A DNA stretch of 64,000 bases from Dehalococcoidia bacterium (GTDB lineage: Bacteria > Chloroflexota > Dehalococcoidia > Tepidiformales > Tepidiformaceae): NCBI GenBank assembly GCA_020853755.1, contig JADYYG010000045.1, forward strand, positions 24,332-88,331. The letters run 5' to 3'. Under the pieces are notes generated by a model, which was given only the letters and a program-made list of their open reading frames with translations, did no database searches and was not told the origin of the DNA. This document shows, in pieces, positions 26,190 through 34,400 of this stretch; within the stretch, counting starts at the first letter, position 1, and each line of letters opens with the position of its first letter. The translations under genes and the position numbers were made by a program.

Positions 26190-27100
26190 CTGAGGCCACT
26201 CCTCTCTCGACGCTCGGCCGGGAATCGTGGCGGGTGCGGAAAGCGCACGAGTCGATGTTGTTCGCCACCGTCGAACGCGTACTTCGAAATCCCCTCGGCC
26301 TCCTGGCAGTCTGTGGGCTCCTGATCATCCTCATGGCCACCCTCGGGGCGGGCCTGTTGTCGCAGTATTCGCCGACAGACCAGGCCTACCGCGGCGCGGC
26401 CCGATACCTGGCGCCGTCCCTGGATCACCCATTCGGCACCGACAACGTCCGGCGGGACATGTTCTCGCGCACCCTCTTCGGCCTCCGCAATTCGCTCGCC
26501 GTAAGCCTCGCGGCGGTGATCTTCGGCTCCCTTGCCGGGATCAGCCTGGGGTTCATCAGCGGCTATGCGGGGGGCTGGACCGACGCCATCATGATGCGGT
26601 TCGTCGATGCAATGCTCGCCTTTCCGGGCCTCCTCGCTGCGATGGCAATCCTGACCATCCTCGGGACCGGGCTGGTCAACCTCGCCATCGCGATCGCCGT
26701 CTTCAACATCCCAGCTTTCGCCCGGCTGTCCCGCGCACAAGTACTGGTCGAAAAGAACCGCGACTATGTCTTCGCGAGCCAGGCGATCGGGGCAGGACCC
26801 GCGCGGATCATTTTCCGGCACATCTCCCGGAACGCGGTGCCGCCGCTCCTCACCCAGGTTGCGCTCGCCATCAACAGCGCAATCATCCTGGCCGCGGCCC
26901 TGAGCTTCCTCGGACTCGGGGAGAAGCCCCCTGAGCCGTCCCTCGGCAGCCTCCTCAACGATGCCAAGAGTCACCTGCGTGAAGCGTGGTGGATGGCCGT
27001 CTTCCCCGCCGCCGCCATGGCCTTCCTCCTGCTCTGCCTCAATTTCCTGGCCGATGCCGTGAATGAGGCGACCAGCCCGTACGCCCGCCGCAAGGTCTGA
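26186..27100 (+). CDS. Peptide/nickel-type ABC transporter permease, DppC-like
   Basis: A 304-residue permease. After a 45-residue cytoplasmic N-terminus comes the first membrane helix, then the family-typical HPFGTDNVRRDMFSRTLFG near residue 85, four to five further helices, and the EAA-loop (VFASQAIGAGPARIIFRH) near residue 195. The closing segment EPSLGSLLNDAKSHL is characteristic of DppC. It overlaps the DppB-like gene by 4 bases and precedes an acyl-CoA dehydrogenase by 21 bases, so uptake and oxidation are probably co-expressed. Confidence 0.92.
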   Translation: MTEATPLSTLGRESWRVRKAHESMLFATVERVLRNPLGLLAVCGLLIILMATLGAGLLSQYSPTDQAYRGAARYLAPSLDHPFGTDNVRRDMFSRTLFGLRNSLAVSLAAVIFGSLAGISLGFISGYAGGWTDAIMMRFVDAMLAFPGLLAAMAILTILGTGLVNLAIAIAVFNIPAFARLSRAQVLVEKNRDYVFASQAIGAGPARIIFRHISRNAVPPLLTQVALAINSAIILAAALSFLGLGEKPPEPSLGSLLNDAKSHLREAWWMAVFPAAAMAFLLLCLNFLADAVNEATSPYARRKV

Positions 27101-27121
27101 AATCGCCCCCGAGGTTCACCC

Positions 27122-28258
27122 ATGGAGTTCTCGTTCACACCCGCCCAGGAAGCACTCCGCACCGAAGTTCGCAGCTTCTTCGCAACACTCGAAAGACCGG
27201 ACGGTGATGACGAGGCGCCGAATACCTCGCTCGAACGGGCGATGGCGGCAAATGGTTGGCTGACCATGGCGTGGCCTGCCGAGTATGGCGGCCGCGGCGC
27301 TTCCCAGATGGAGCAACTCATCTTCAAGGAAGAACTGTTCGAGTTCGGCGGCAGCTTCGACTTCCTTGGCGTCCAACTTGCGGGACCGACAATCATGGTC
27401 CACGGCAACGCCGAACAGAAAGCGACGCACCTCCCGGCCATCGCCGGAGCCAAAGTGCGCTGGTGCCAGGGCTTCTCGGAGCCGGGCGCGGGGAGCGACC
27501 TCGCCAGCCTTCAAACCCGGGCCGTCCGCGACGGCGACGACTTCGTCATCAACGGCCAGAAGATCTGGACCTCCAACGCCCACCACGCCGACTGGATCCT
27601 GCTCCTCACGCGGACAGACCCGGAAGCCCCGAAGCATCGCGGCATCTCGATGTTCCTCGTCGATATGAAGACGCCGGGGATCACTATCCGGCCGCTCATC
27701 CAGCTCACCGGCGTGCACGGCTTCAACGAGGTGTACTTCGACGACGTGCGCGTGCCCGCCAAGAACATGGTGGGCGAACTGAACCGAGGCTGGTACGCGG
27801 CCACCACGACACTCGACTTCGAACGCTCCGGCATCGAGCGCAACCTCGTCGCCCGGCGCGACTGGAACCGAACGTACGGCCTGCTGCGGTCGGGGACAGT
27901 TTCGGGGCTCGCCTCCCGGCCGGCGGTCTGGCGGCACCAGGTCGCAGACCTGTTCATCGCTGTCGAAGCAGGCCAGTGGATGGCCCGCCGGGTCGCCTAT
28001 CTCCAGAGCAAGGGGCTCGTCCCGAACTACGAAGCCTCGATGTCGAAGACGTTCAACTCCGAGCTCGGGCAGCGCGTCGCCGACTTCAGCGTGAACGTCC
28101 TCGGGCTGCCCGGCCAACTGCGCGACGGCGCCCACGCACCTGCCAACGGCGTGCCGGCGTTCCGCTTCCTCGATGCGCGCCGGCTGACCATCGGCCAGGG
28201 CACGAGCGAAATCAACCGCAACATCATCGCGACCAGGGGTCTCGGCCTGCCGAGATAA
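27122..28258 (+). CDS. Acyl-CoA dehydrogenase
   Basis: A 378-residue FAD-dependent acyl-CoA dehydrogenase, last gene of the plus arm of the LacI-associated locus. It has WCQGFSEPGAGSDLASL near residue 120, NGQKIWTSNAHHADW near 145, and the C-terminal GQGTSEINRNI then ATRGLGLPR. Relative to the paralogues at 11503 and 60817 it has a shorter N-terminal linker and GYAATTTLDFERSGI-type variation around residue 225. It likely oxidises the CoA thioester made by the divergently encoded CoA transferase. Specificity unknown. Confidence 0.93.
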   Translation: MEFSFTPAQEALRTEVRSFFATLERPDGDDEAPNTSLERAMAANGWLTMAWPAEYGGRGASQMEQLIFKEELFEFGGSFDFLGVQLAGPTIMVHGNAEQKATHLPAIAGAKVRWCQGFSEPGAGSDLASLQTRAVRDGDDFVINGQKIWTSNAHHADWILLLTRTDPEAPKHRGISMFLVDMKTPGITIRPLIQLTGVHGFNEVYFDDVRVPAKNMVGELNRGWYAATTTLDFERSGIERNLVARRDWNRTYGLLRSGTVSGLASRPAVWRHQVADLFIAVEAGQWMARRVAYLQSKGLVPNYEASMSKTFNSELGQRVADFSVNVLGLPGQLRDGAHAPANGVPAFRFLDARRLTIGQGTSEINRNIIATRGLGLPR

Positions 28259-28267
28259 CCCGGGGGC

Positions 28268-29629
28268 TTACGTCCCGGCCACCGTCATCGACTTTACGCG
28301 AATCGTCGGCGCCGCCGAGGATCCGAACCAGGTGAGGTCGTTCGCCACCATATCCACGTCGCGGAGCATCGCCTCCATCTGGCCGGAGATGTTGACCTCC
28401 GTCACCGGGAAGGCGAGCCGTCCGTTTTCGATCCAGAACCCTGCGGCCCCGCGCGAGTAGTCGCCCGTCGTCGGGTTGAACCCGTTCCCCATCAAAGACG
28501 TGACGTAGAACCCTTCCGAAACGCCGGCCACCACCGCTTCCGGCGTGTCGGCGCCGGCTTCGAAGACCATCGTCGAGACGCCGGGCGCTGGCAGGGTCTC
28601 GATGCCGCGCTGGGCGCTTCCCGTGGTGCTGTTCTTGGTGCGGCGAGCCGTGTAGCAATCGAAGAGGAACGTGCTGAACTGTCCTTCGCGGATGATGTCG
28701 TTCCTCCTCGTCGTCACGCCTTCGCCGTCGAATGGCCGGGCGCCGAGGCGGCCTGCCAGCCTCGGGTCATCGACGATGGTCACGAGCGGCGAGCCGATGG
28801 TGTCACCGAGGCGGTCTGCGAGGAAGGTGGCGCCGCGATACAGGGCGGAGCCGGACACGCAGCCGACGAGGTCACCGGCCAGCGCCACTGTCATCATCGG
28901 TTCGAAAACCACCGGAACCTGCCGCGTCGGCATCTTCCGCGCGCCAATCTGGTCCACGGTGCGGCGCGCCGCCACCCGGCCCACCTCTTCCGGGTCGAGC
29001 AGCCGGTGGAGCGCCCGCTCGGCGGAATACCAGTAACCATTCCGCTTCTTGCCTTCTTCATCGTCGGCGATGGCCTCGACCATCAGGGAGATGCTGGTCG
29101 AGGGGTAACTCCCCTCGAACCCGAGCGAATTCGCGAGCGCAAACTGGCCCACCCGCGTGGACAGGCTCGCGCCGTCGGAATTGTTGATCCGCTTGTCGAA
29201 AGCGAATGCCGCGCCTTCGCAGGCACGCGCCATCGCGACCTTTCGCTCCGTCGAAAGCGACTCAATCTGCTCGTCGTACAGCCCAAGGCCATCCGCGTTC
29301 GTTACGTTCGAGAGCTCGGCCGGCGAAGGCAGGCCCGCAAATTCGTCCGGCTCCGAGATCGAGGCCAGGTCCACCGCGTCGCGCACAAACTGTTCCAGCG
29401 AAGCCGGTGAAAGGTCCGAGGTCGAGCAGACGGCCGTTCTTCCCTTACTAATGACGCGAAGACCGAGCGACATGGAGCCGGCCTCGATCAGCTTCTCCAG
29501 TTCGCCCAGCCGGACCGTCACGTTCGACTCTGTGTACATCGAAACGACAGCATCACACTGCTCGGCGCCGGCGCGGCGGGCGAGTGAAACGACGTTTCGG
29601 GCAATTTCGAGTGCGCCTGGACCTTCCAT
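28268..29629 (-). CDS. TldE/PmbA-type metallopeptidase subunit
   Basis: A 453-residue protein of the TldD/PmbA family. TldD and TldE form a heterodimeric protease that degrades unfolded peptides and matures some modified peptides. This protein has the family's domain order and a closing segment GNGFNPTTGDYSRGAAGFWIE near residue 405, followed by TEVNISGQM. It lacks the HExxxH zinc motif, as expected for the TldE partner. The tldD-type gene lies 11 bases upstream, so the complex is co-expressed. No obvious peptide precursor gene is nearby. Confidence 0.9.
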   Translation of the reverse strand: MEGPGALEIARNVVSLARRAGAEQCDAVVSMYTESNVTVRLGELEKLIEAGSMSLGLRVISKGRTAVCSTSDLSPASLEQFVRDAVDLASISEPDEFAGLPSPAELSNVTNADGLGLYDEQIESLSTERKVAMARACEGAAFAFDKRINNSDGASLSTRVGQFALANSLGFEGSYPSTSISLMVEAIADDEEGKKRNGYWYSAERALHRLLDPEEVGRVAARRTVDQIGARKMPTRQVPVVFEPMMTVALAGDLVGCVSGSALYRGATFLADRLGDTIGSPLVTIVDDPRLAGRLGARPFDGEGVTTRRNDIIREGQFSTFLFDCYTARRTKNSTTGSAQRGIETLPAPGVSTMVFEAGADTPEAVVAGVSEGFYVTSLMGNGFNPTTGDYSRGAAGFWIENGRLAFPVTEVNISGQMEAMLRDVDMVANDLTWFGSSAAPTIRVKSMTVAGT

Positions 29630-29640
29630 CTGAACGCTCC

Positions 29641-31083
29641 TTAGACCTTTGTGCCGCCGACGGTGATGCCGCTGACGAGCACGGTCGGCATGCCGACTCC
29701 CACGGGCACCGACTGCCCGTCCTTGCCGCAGGTCCAGCGGCCATCCGAAAGCTGGTAGTCGTTGCCGACGGCAGTGACTCGCGACAGCACCTCAGGGCCG
29801 TTGCCGATGAGCATCACGTTCTTCAGCGGCGCCGTGACCTTGCCGCCTTCGATGAGGTATGCCTCGGTGACCGAGAAGACGAAGTCGCCGTTCGAGATGT
29901 TGACCTGCCCGCCGGAGTAGGAAACGGCATAGATGCCGCGGTCCACGCCCCGGATGATCTCGTCGGGCGTGCTCTGGCCGGGCAGCATGAAGGTGTTGGT
30001 CATGCGGGGCATGATGTAGTCCTTGAACGTCTGCCGGCGGCCCGAACCCGACGGCGTGACGCCGAAGTGCCGCGCGCTCACCTCATCGTGAAGGTAGCCG
30101 CGCAGCGTGCCGCCTTCGATGAGCACGTTTCGCGTCGCAGGGTTTCCCTCGTCGTCCACGTTGATGGACCCGCGCGAGTCCGCGATCGTCCCGTCATCAA
30201 CGACCGTGACCAGTGGACTGGCGACGGGCTGGCCGACACGGCCGGAGTAGTTGCTTGTGCCCTTCCGGTTGAAGTCGGCTTCGAGACCGTGACCGACCGC
30301 TTCGTGCAGCAGCACACCGCTGTCACCGGCTGCCAGCACCACGGGAAGTGTCCCCGCGGGCGCTTCGATGGCGCCCTGCTGGAGGACGGCCTGCCGTGCC
30401 GCCTCCCGCGCCAACTCCTCCGGGGTTACCCGGTCGAAATACTCGATGCCGAGCCGGCCGCCGCCACCGGTGCGGGCTACCTGGCGGCTCTGCCCGTTCT
30501 GCGAGAGAGCGGAGACGTTGAACCGGATGAGCGGCTGGATGTCGCCGACGACTTTGCCATCGCTGCGAGCGACCATCACGTACTTCAGTTCGTCGCCAAT
30601 GCTCGCATCAAGCCGGGCGATGCTGGGGTCGTACCCGCGGGCTGCGCGGTCGGCGCGCTCCATCAGGGCGACCTTACGAGCTGCGGGCTCGTCGGTCAGC
30701 GGGTCCGTGGTCGAATAGAACGAGCCGGCCTGGAGCATGGGCGTCGCATCCACGGGGACAGGCCGCTCGTCAGCCGTGCCGATACGGGAGGCCGTCTCCG
30801 CGGCGCGGCGCATCGCCTCCATCTCGAGCGACTCGGTGTAGGCGTAGCCAATGGCGTCACCCTTGACGACGCGGATGCCAACCCCCTGGGCGACGTTCCG
30901 CGAGGCTGACTTGACCCGCTGGTCCTCCCACTGGATCGCCGAGTTCGTGCGGTGTTCGAAGAAGAGTTCGGCGAAGTCGCCGCCGCGGCTGAGCGCGATT
31001 GAAAGCAGCGAGGACATCGCCACGCTGTCGATGTTGTAGCGGGAAGCGAAGAATTCGAGCGAAGCGGCGCCCGGGTTGGTCAT
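29641..31083 (-). CDS. tldD: TldD-type zinc metallopeptidase
   Basis: A 480-residue catalytic subunit of the TldD/TldE protease. The zinc-binding motif HEAVGHGLEAD is present near residue 260, and the C-terminal region has YSGGQVNISNGDFVFSVTEAYLIEGGK as in TldD. ATG at 31083 is chosen because CCGGAGGA lies 8 bases upstream; an ATG at 31113 would add 10 residues without a better site. It is divergent from the MFS gene across a 177-base gap in which I see no clear operator. A TACGAT hexamer in that gap could be a -10 box for tldD. Confidence 0.92.
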   Translation of the reverse strand: MTNPGAASLEFFASRYNIDSVAMSSLLSIALSRGGDFAELFFEHRTNSAIQWEDQRVKSASRNVAQGVGIRVVKGDAIGYAYTESLEMEAMRRAAETASRIGTADERPVPVDATPMLQAGSFYSTTDPLTDEPAARKVALMERADRAARGYDPSIARLDASIGDELKYVMVARSDGKVVGDIQPLIRFNVSALSQNGQSRQVARTGGGGRLGIEYFDRVTPEELAREAARQAVLQQGAIEAPAGTLPVVLAAGDSGVLLHEAVGHGLEADFNRKGTSNYSGRVGQPVASPLVTVVDDGTIADSRGSINVDDEGNPATRNVLIEGGTLRGYLHDEVSARHFGVTPSGSGRRQTFKDYIMPRMTNTFMLPGQSTPDEIIRGVDRGIYAVSYSGGQVNISNGDFVFSVTEAYLIEGGKVTAPLKNVMLIGNGPEVLSRVTAVGNDYQLSDGRWTCGKDGQSVPVGVGMPTVLVSGITVGGTKV

Positions 31084-31260
31084 CCAGCCATCCTCCGGAG
31101 GAACTCGTTCCATCGTAGCCGATGACCGGCGCAGGCTTTCGGAAAGCGGGGCTTCTGCCCGCTCGGGTCAGGGAGTTGGAGCCCTTCGGACGGTGGCCCC
31201 TTCGCAGATCGTTGTGTACGTTCGAATTATCGGGCAGCAGCCAGCGCCCGGGGACTGTGC

Positions 31261-32526
31261 TTGGCTTCTCCCGCCCTGTCTGCGCGCACCTCCCGGGGTT
31301 CCGGCAACGGCCTCACCGCTCCGGGCCGTCCGCTCGCCGCACTCCGTCACCGTGACTTCCGTTTCCTCCTCGGCTCCACCATGGCCTTGCAAATTGGCTC
31401 GTGGGTGCAGACCATCGGCCAGGGTTGGCTCGTCAAGCACGACCTCAACGGTTCGGCCACGGACCTCGCGACCGTCGCCCTCCTTCGCGGCGCGTTCCTT
31501 GTCTTGCTTTCGCCCTTCGGAGGCTACCTGGCGAGCAGATACGAACGCCGCAACCAGCTGATGGTCTACACCACCGGCAGCGCGGTCATCGCTGCCGCGC
31601 TCACGGTCCTCGTCTGGTCGGGCCACATCCAGATCTGGATGGTCTACATCTTCGCTGCCGCGGCTGGCATGGTTGAAGCCCTCGCCGGGCCGATCCGCAA
31701 CCTCCTGGTGTTCGACACCGCCGGCCGGGACGAGATGACGAACGCCGTCGCCCTCAATGCCCTCGGCGGTAACGCGATGCGCGTCATCGGGCCGGCCATC
31801 GGCGGCGTCCTCATCGGGGCGATCGATACGCAGGGGACCTTCGCCGCCCAGGCTATCTTCCTCTGCCTTGCCGTCCTCCTCACTTCCCGCTTGCGCCCAA
31901 GTCCGGCAGACCGCGGCGATGCGAAGGAGGGCATCTTCTCCAACATGGCGGCAGGCCTGAAGTACGTGGTCCGTGACCGCCGCATGGGCCAGATTGTGAC
32001 GATGGCGATCCTGCCCAGCATCCTTGTCTACCCGTATGTGACCTTCCTCCCGGTCTTCGCCACCGACGTGCTGCACAAGGATCAGACCGCCTACGGCTAC
32101 CTCGCGGCCGCCGTCGGACTCGGCTCTCTGCTCGGCGGCGGCATCGTCGCTGCGACGTCGAACCGCGAGCGGCTCGGCCCGCCGATGATGTGGGGCTGCT
32201 TCTTCTACTGCGCTGCCGTCGGAGCGTTCAGCCTCTCCCGGGACCTCTGGCTGGCCGTCGCGGTGCTGGCCGTCGCGGGCATTTTCCACAGCGTCTACTC
32301 GGCATTCAACGCCTCGCTCATGCAGATGAAGGCCGAGCCTGAGTACCGCAGCCGGGTGGTTGCACTCCAGACGATGACATGGGGCCTGACGCCGTTCGCC
32401 GGGCTGCTCATGGGCAAGATGATCGACATCTGGGGCGCGCCCCATGTCGTCGGCGGCTGGATGGTGCTGGCTGCCATCCTGACTCTTGCCATCACTGCGG
32501 GTTCCCGCGAGTTGCGCAGGATTTAG
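31261..32526 (+). CDS. MFS transporter (EntS/MFS_3-like)
   Basis: A 421-residue major facilitator with about eleven to twelve hydrophobic segments. The start FRFLLGSTMALQIGSWVQTIGQGWLV and ASRYERRNQL loop, as well as the EPEYRSRVVALQTMTWG segment near residue 365, are typical of the MFS_3 group that includes the enterobactin exporter EntS and macrolide efflux proteins. The start is TTG at 31261; later in-frame starts would cut into the conserved first helix less severely at the Met in GSTMAL. Four bases separate its stop from the exonuclease gene. An efflux role is likely; the substrate is unknown. Confidence 0.88.
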   Translation: MASPALSARTSRGSGNGLTAPGRPLAALRHRDFRFLLGSTMALQIGSWVQTIGQGWLVKHDLNGSATDLATVALLRGAFLVLLSPFGGYLASRYERRNQLMVYTTGSAVIAAALTVLVWSGHIQIWMVYIFAAAAGMVEALAGPIRNLLVFDTAGRDEMTNAVALNALGGNAMRVIGPAIGGVLIGAIDTQGTFAAQAIFLCLAVLLTSRLRPSPADRGDAKEGIFSNMAAGLKYVVRDRRMGQIVTMAILPSILVYPYVTFLPVFATDVLHKDQTAYGYLAAAVGLGSLLGGGIVAATSNRERLGPPMMWGCFFYCAAVGAFSLSRDLWLAVAVLAVAGIFHSVYSAFNASLMQMKAEPEYRSRVVALQTMTWGLTPFAGLLMGKMIDIWGAPHVVGGWMVLAAILTLAITAGSRELRRI

Positions 32527-32530
32527 CGGC

Positions 32531-33166
32531 GTGGAAGACCTGCTCACCGCCATCCAGCCCGGCCTTCGCAAGCTCGACTCCTCGGGCGGCCTCACCCCCG
32601 AGCCGGGCGACCCCGCGGAAATCGCAGGCGTCGCGTCTCTCTTTGTTGTCGACCTCGAGATGAGCGGGCCGAACGCCGCCATCCACGAAATCCTCGACAT
32701 CGCCGGGGTGCGAGCCACCCTCGCCCCGAAGTTCCCGGAAGAAGAAGCCTGGGGCAGTCGCGTGCGCCCGAAGCGCATCGGCAACGCCGTCCCGGCGGCG
32801 CTCAAGGTCGTCGGGTATACCCCGAAAGCATGGAAGACCGCCCTCGAACTCGAAGCAGCGTGGACGAAGTTCAGTACGCTCGGCCATGGAGCAGTCATCA
32901 CTGGCTGGGGCATCTCGCAGGACATGGCATTCCTCGTCGAAACCTTCCGCCGGCTGGAACAGCCGTGGCCCTTTGCACCGGTTGCACTCGACGTCCAGCC
33001 CATCGCCCGCGGGCTCCTGAAAGCCACCGGGACCGTCGACCGCTTCAACCTCGGGCACGTCGCCGACCGGCTCGGTATCGGGCGGATGGGCGAACACGGG
33101 GCCCTCGCCGACGCCTACGCGACGTACGACGTGCTTATCAAGCTGCTCGAACTCCCGGCCGGGTAG
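32531..33166 (+). CDS. DEDD-family 3'-5' exonuclease-like protein
   Basis: A 211-residue protein with the RNase T/DnaQ exonuclease pattern. Motif I is VVDLEMSGPN (residues 39-48), with Asp and Glu for metal binding. A middle Asp is in WGISQDMAFL, and motif III is HGALADAYATYD near residue 195, giving the His and last Asp. The start GTG at 32531 comes 4 bases after the MFS stop. It is probably co-transcribed with the MFS gene, though no functional link is obvious. The role could be trimming of DNA or RNA ends. Confidence 0.8.
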   Translation: MEDLLTAIQPGLRKLDSSGGLTPEPGDPAEIAGVASLFVVDLEMSGPNAAIHEILDIAGVRATLAPKFPEEEAWGSRVRPKRIGNAVPAALKVVGYTPKAWKTALELEAAWTKFSTLGHGAVITGWGISQDMAFLVETFRRLEQPWPFAPVALDVQPIARGLLKATGTVDRFNLGHVADRLGIGRMGEHGALADAYATYDVLIKLLELPAG

Positions 33167-33293
33167 AGTAACTCGGCCGCTGCCCGGACCTGCGAACGAG
33201 GCGCGAGCGCAGACCAGGGCAAACTGAGGAGTTCGCTCCATGGCCGTCCCCCTCCCCCCGCGGAGTACACTCGGAGGAGGAAGGAGCGAGTCC

Positions 33294-34055
33294 ATGTTCC
33301 ACACACTCAGGCGCTCTCGCGCCACCTGGGCCGTCGCCGCCTGTCTGGCAGCCGCCGCAGTCGTCGGTGTCGCTGTTGCCGCGCCGGTTTCGAATCCTCT
33401 CACAGGCTCAAGCGATACACCCCACGGCAGTTCCGCCGCGCCTCAGGCCCTCCCGGCGCTCGCCGGACGTACTATCCGCATCACCGAGACGGTCTCCCGT
33501 GCTACACCGCGCGACAACTCCTACGCGGGGTATGCAGGCGTCACGAACACGGTGACGTGGGCGGCAATCGATGATCACGGCTTGATGAGCCGCTTCCGCA
33601 GTACAACCACCGGCGAGGACGGCAACGTCCAGCAAGATCAGCTCTACGAGGACGGCTCGGAGACGGTGAACACCGTGAACTGGATGGGCACGGGCCAGTC
33701 CTGTTCCGAAGTCCTCAAGCCGGGCGATACCGGCTCCGGTATCCCTACGGTCACCGCTGAATCCCTCGCTACTCGTGGCTTCCGCCTGGCCGGCGTCACC
33801 GACGGGGCAGAGACCTGGACGGCGATCGGCCCGGACACACCCGGATACGAGTCGACCGTCAGCGAGGTCTTCGTGGACGCTGCCCAGCGCTACGACCTGG
33901 GTTCGAAGCTGACCGGGACGCTGGCCGATGGCTCCAGCGTCACCATCTACTCGCGAACCGTGACGATCGACGCGTCCGCAGTCGCTGACCACAGTCCGTT
34001 CACAATGGAGCCATTCCCTCCGTGCGCAGGCCACAACCCGTCCGCAAGTTCGTGA
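33294..34055 (+). CDS. Exported protein of unknown function
   Basis: A 253-residue protein with a signal peptide (basic HTLRRSRATW followed by an Ala/Val-rich core to about residue 30). The mature part is rich in Thr, Ser, Asp and Gly, looks all-beta, and contains two Cys (near residues 147 and 243) that could form a disulfide. I recognise no domain. The ATG at 33294 has an excellent GGAGGAAGGAG ribosome-binding site; an ATG at 33240 lacks one. It is followed by a structured leader, a LuxR-type HTH gene and another exported protein gene. Confidence 0.75.
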   Translation: MFHTLRRSRATWAVAACLAAAAVVGVAVAAPVSNPLTGSSDTPHGSSAAPQALPALAGRTIRITETVSRATPRDNSYAGYAGVTNTVTWAAIDDHGLMSRFRSTTTGEDGNVQQDQLYEDGSETVNTVNWMGTGQSCSEVLKPGDTGSGIPTVTAESLATRGFRLAGVTDGAETWTAIGPDTPGYESTVSEVFVDAAQRYDLGSKLTGTLADGSSVTIYSRTVTIDASAVADHSPFTMEPFPPCAGHNPSASS

Positions 34056-34087
34056 GCGTCCGGTGAGTACCCTCCCGGGTTAAGGCC

Positions 34088-34137
34088 GCAGCACAACGTC
34101 TTGTGTTGCCTGCATCCCGCGCATAGCCTGTGCGGGA
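34088..34137 (+). promoter_or_regulatory. Two tandem hairpins upstream of the LuxR-type gene
   Basis: Two stems of 9 base pairs lie five bases apart. The first pairs 34088-34096 with 34101-34109 around a 4-base loop; the second pairs 34115-34123 with 34129-34137 around a 5-base loop; each has one G-T pair. Neither is followed by a T tract, so they are not standard terminators. They could be RNA elements in the leader of the HTH gene or DNA dyads bound by a regulator, possibly its own product. Confidence 0.5.
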
Positions 34138-34183
34138 CGCGGCTGAGCTGCTCTCTCGGCCAACCCACAGGGGGACGGAAACT

Positions 34184-34387
34184 GTGAACGAAGCGGAAGA
34201 GTCCATCCCCGACCGGTTGCTGCCCCTCGCGCGCCTGCTCGGCAACGGGCTGGAGAATGACGAAATCGCCGGCGAACTCGGGCTCGCGCAACACACGGTG
34301 GAGAACTACGTCAGCGAGTTGCGGGAGCTCCTCGGCGCCCGTGGACGGACTGACCTGGCCTTCAAGTGCATGAAGTTGCTCGGCTGA
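34184..34387 (+). CDS. Stand-alone LuxR/GerE-type HTH protein
   Basis: A 67-residue protein that consists almost only of a GerE-type DNA-binding domain: LLPLARLLGNGLENDEIAGELGL, then QHTVENYVSELRELLGA (recognition helix region) and a final LAFKCMKLLG helix. No receiver or sensor domain is attached. GTG at 34184 follows a GGGGGACGG sequence; an upstream ATG at 34130 would lie inside the second hairpin and is unlikely. It sits between two genes for exported proteins and may regulate them. Similar small HTH proteins act as stand-alone regulators of sporulation or development genes in other phyla. Confidence 0.8.
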   Translation: MNEAEESIPDRLLPLARLLGNGLENDEIAGELGLAQHTVENYVSELRELLGARGRTDLAFKCMKLLG

Positions 34388-34400
34388 CGGGGGCGCGACC

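Noticed and set aside
31168..33048. 626-codon minus-strand open frame opposite the MFS and exonuclease genes
   Set aside because: Antisense shadow; both plus-strand genes have clear family motifs.
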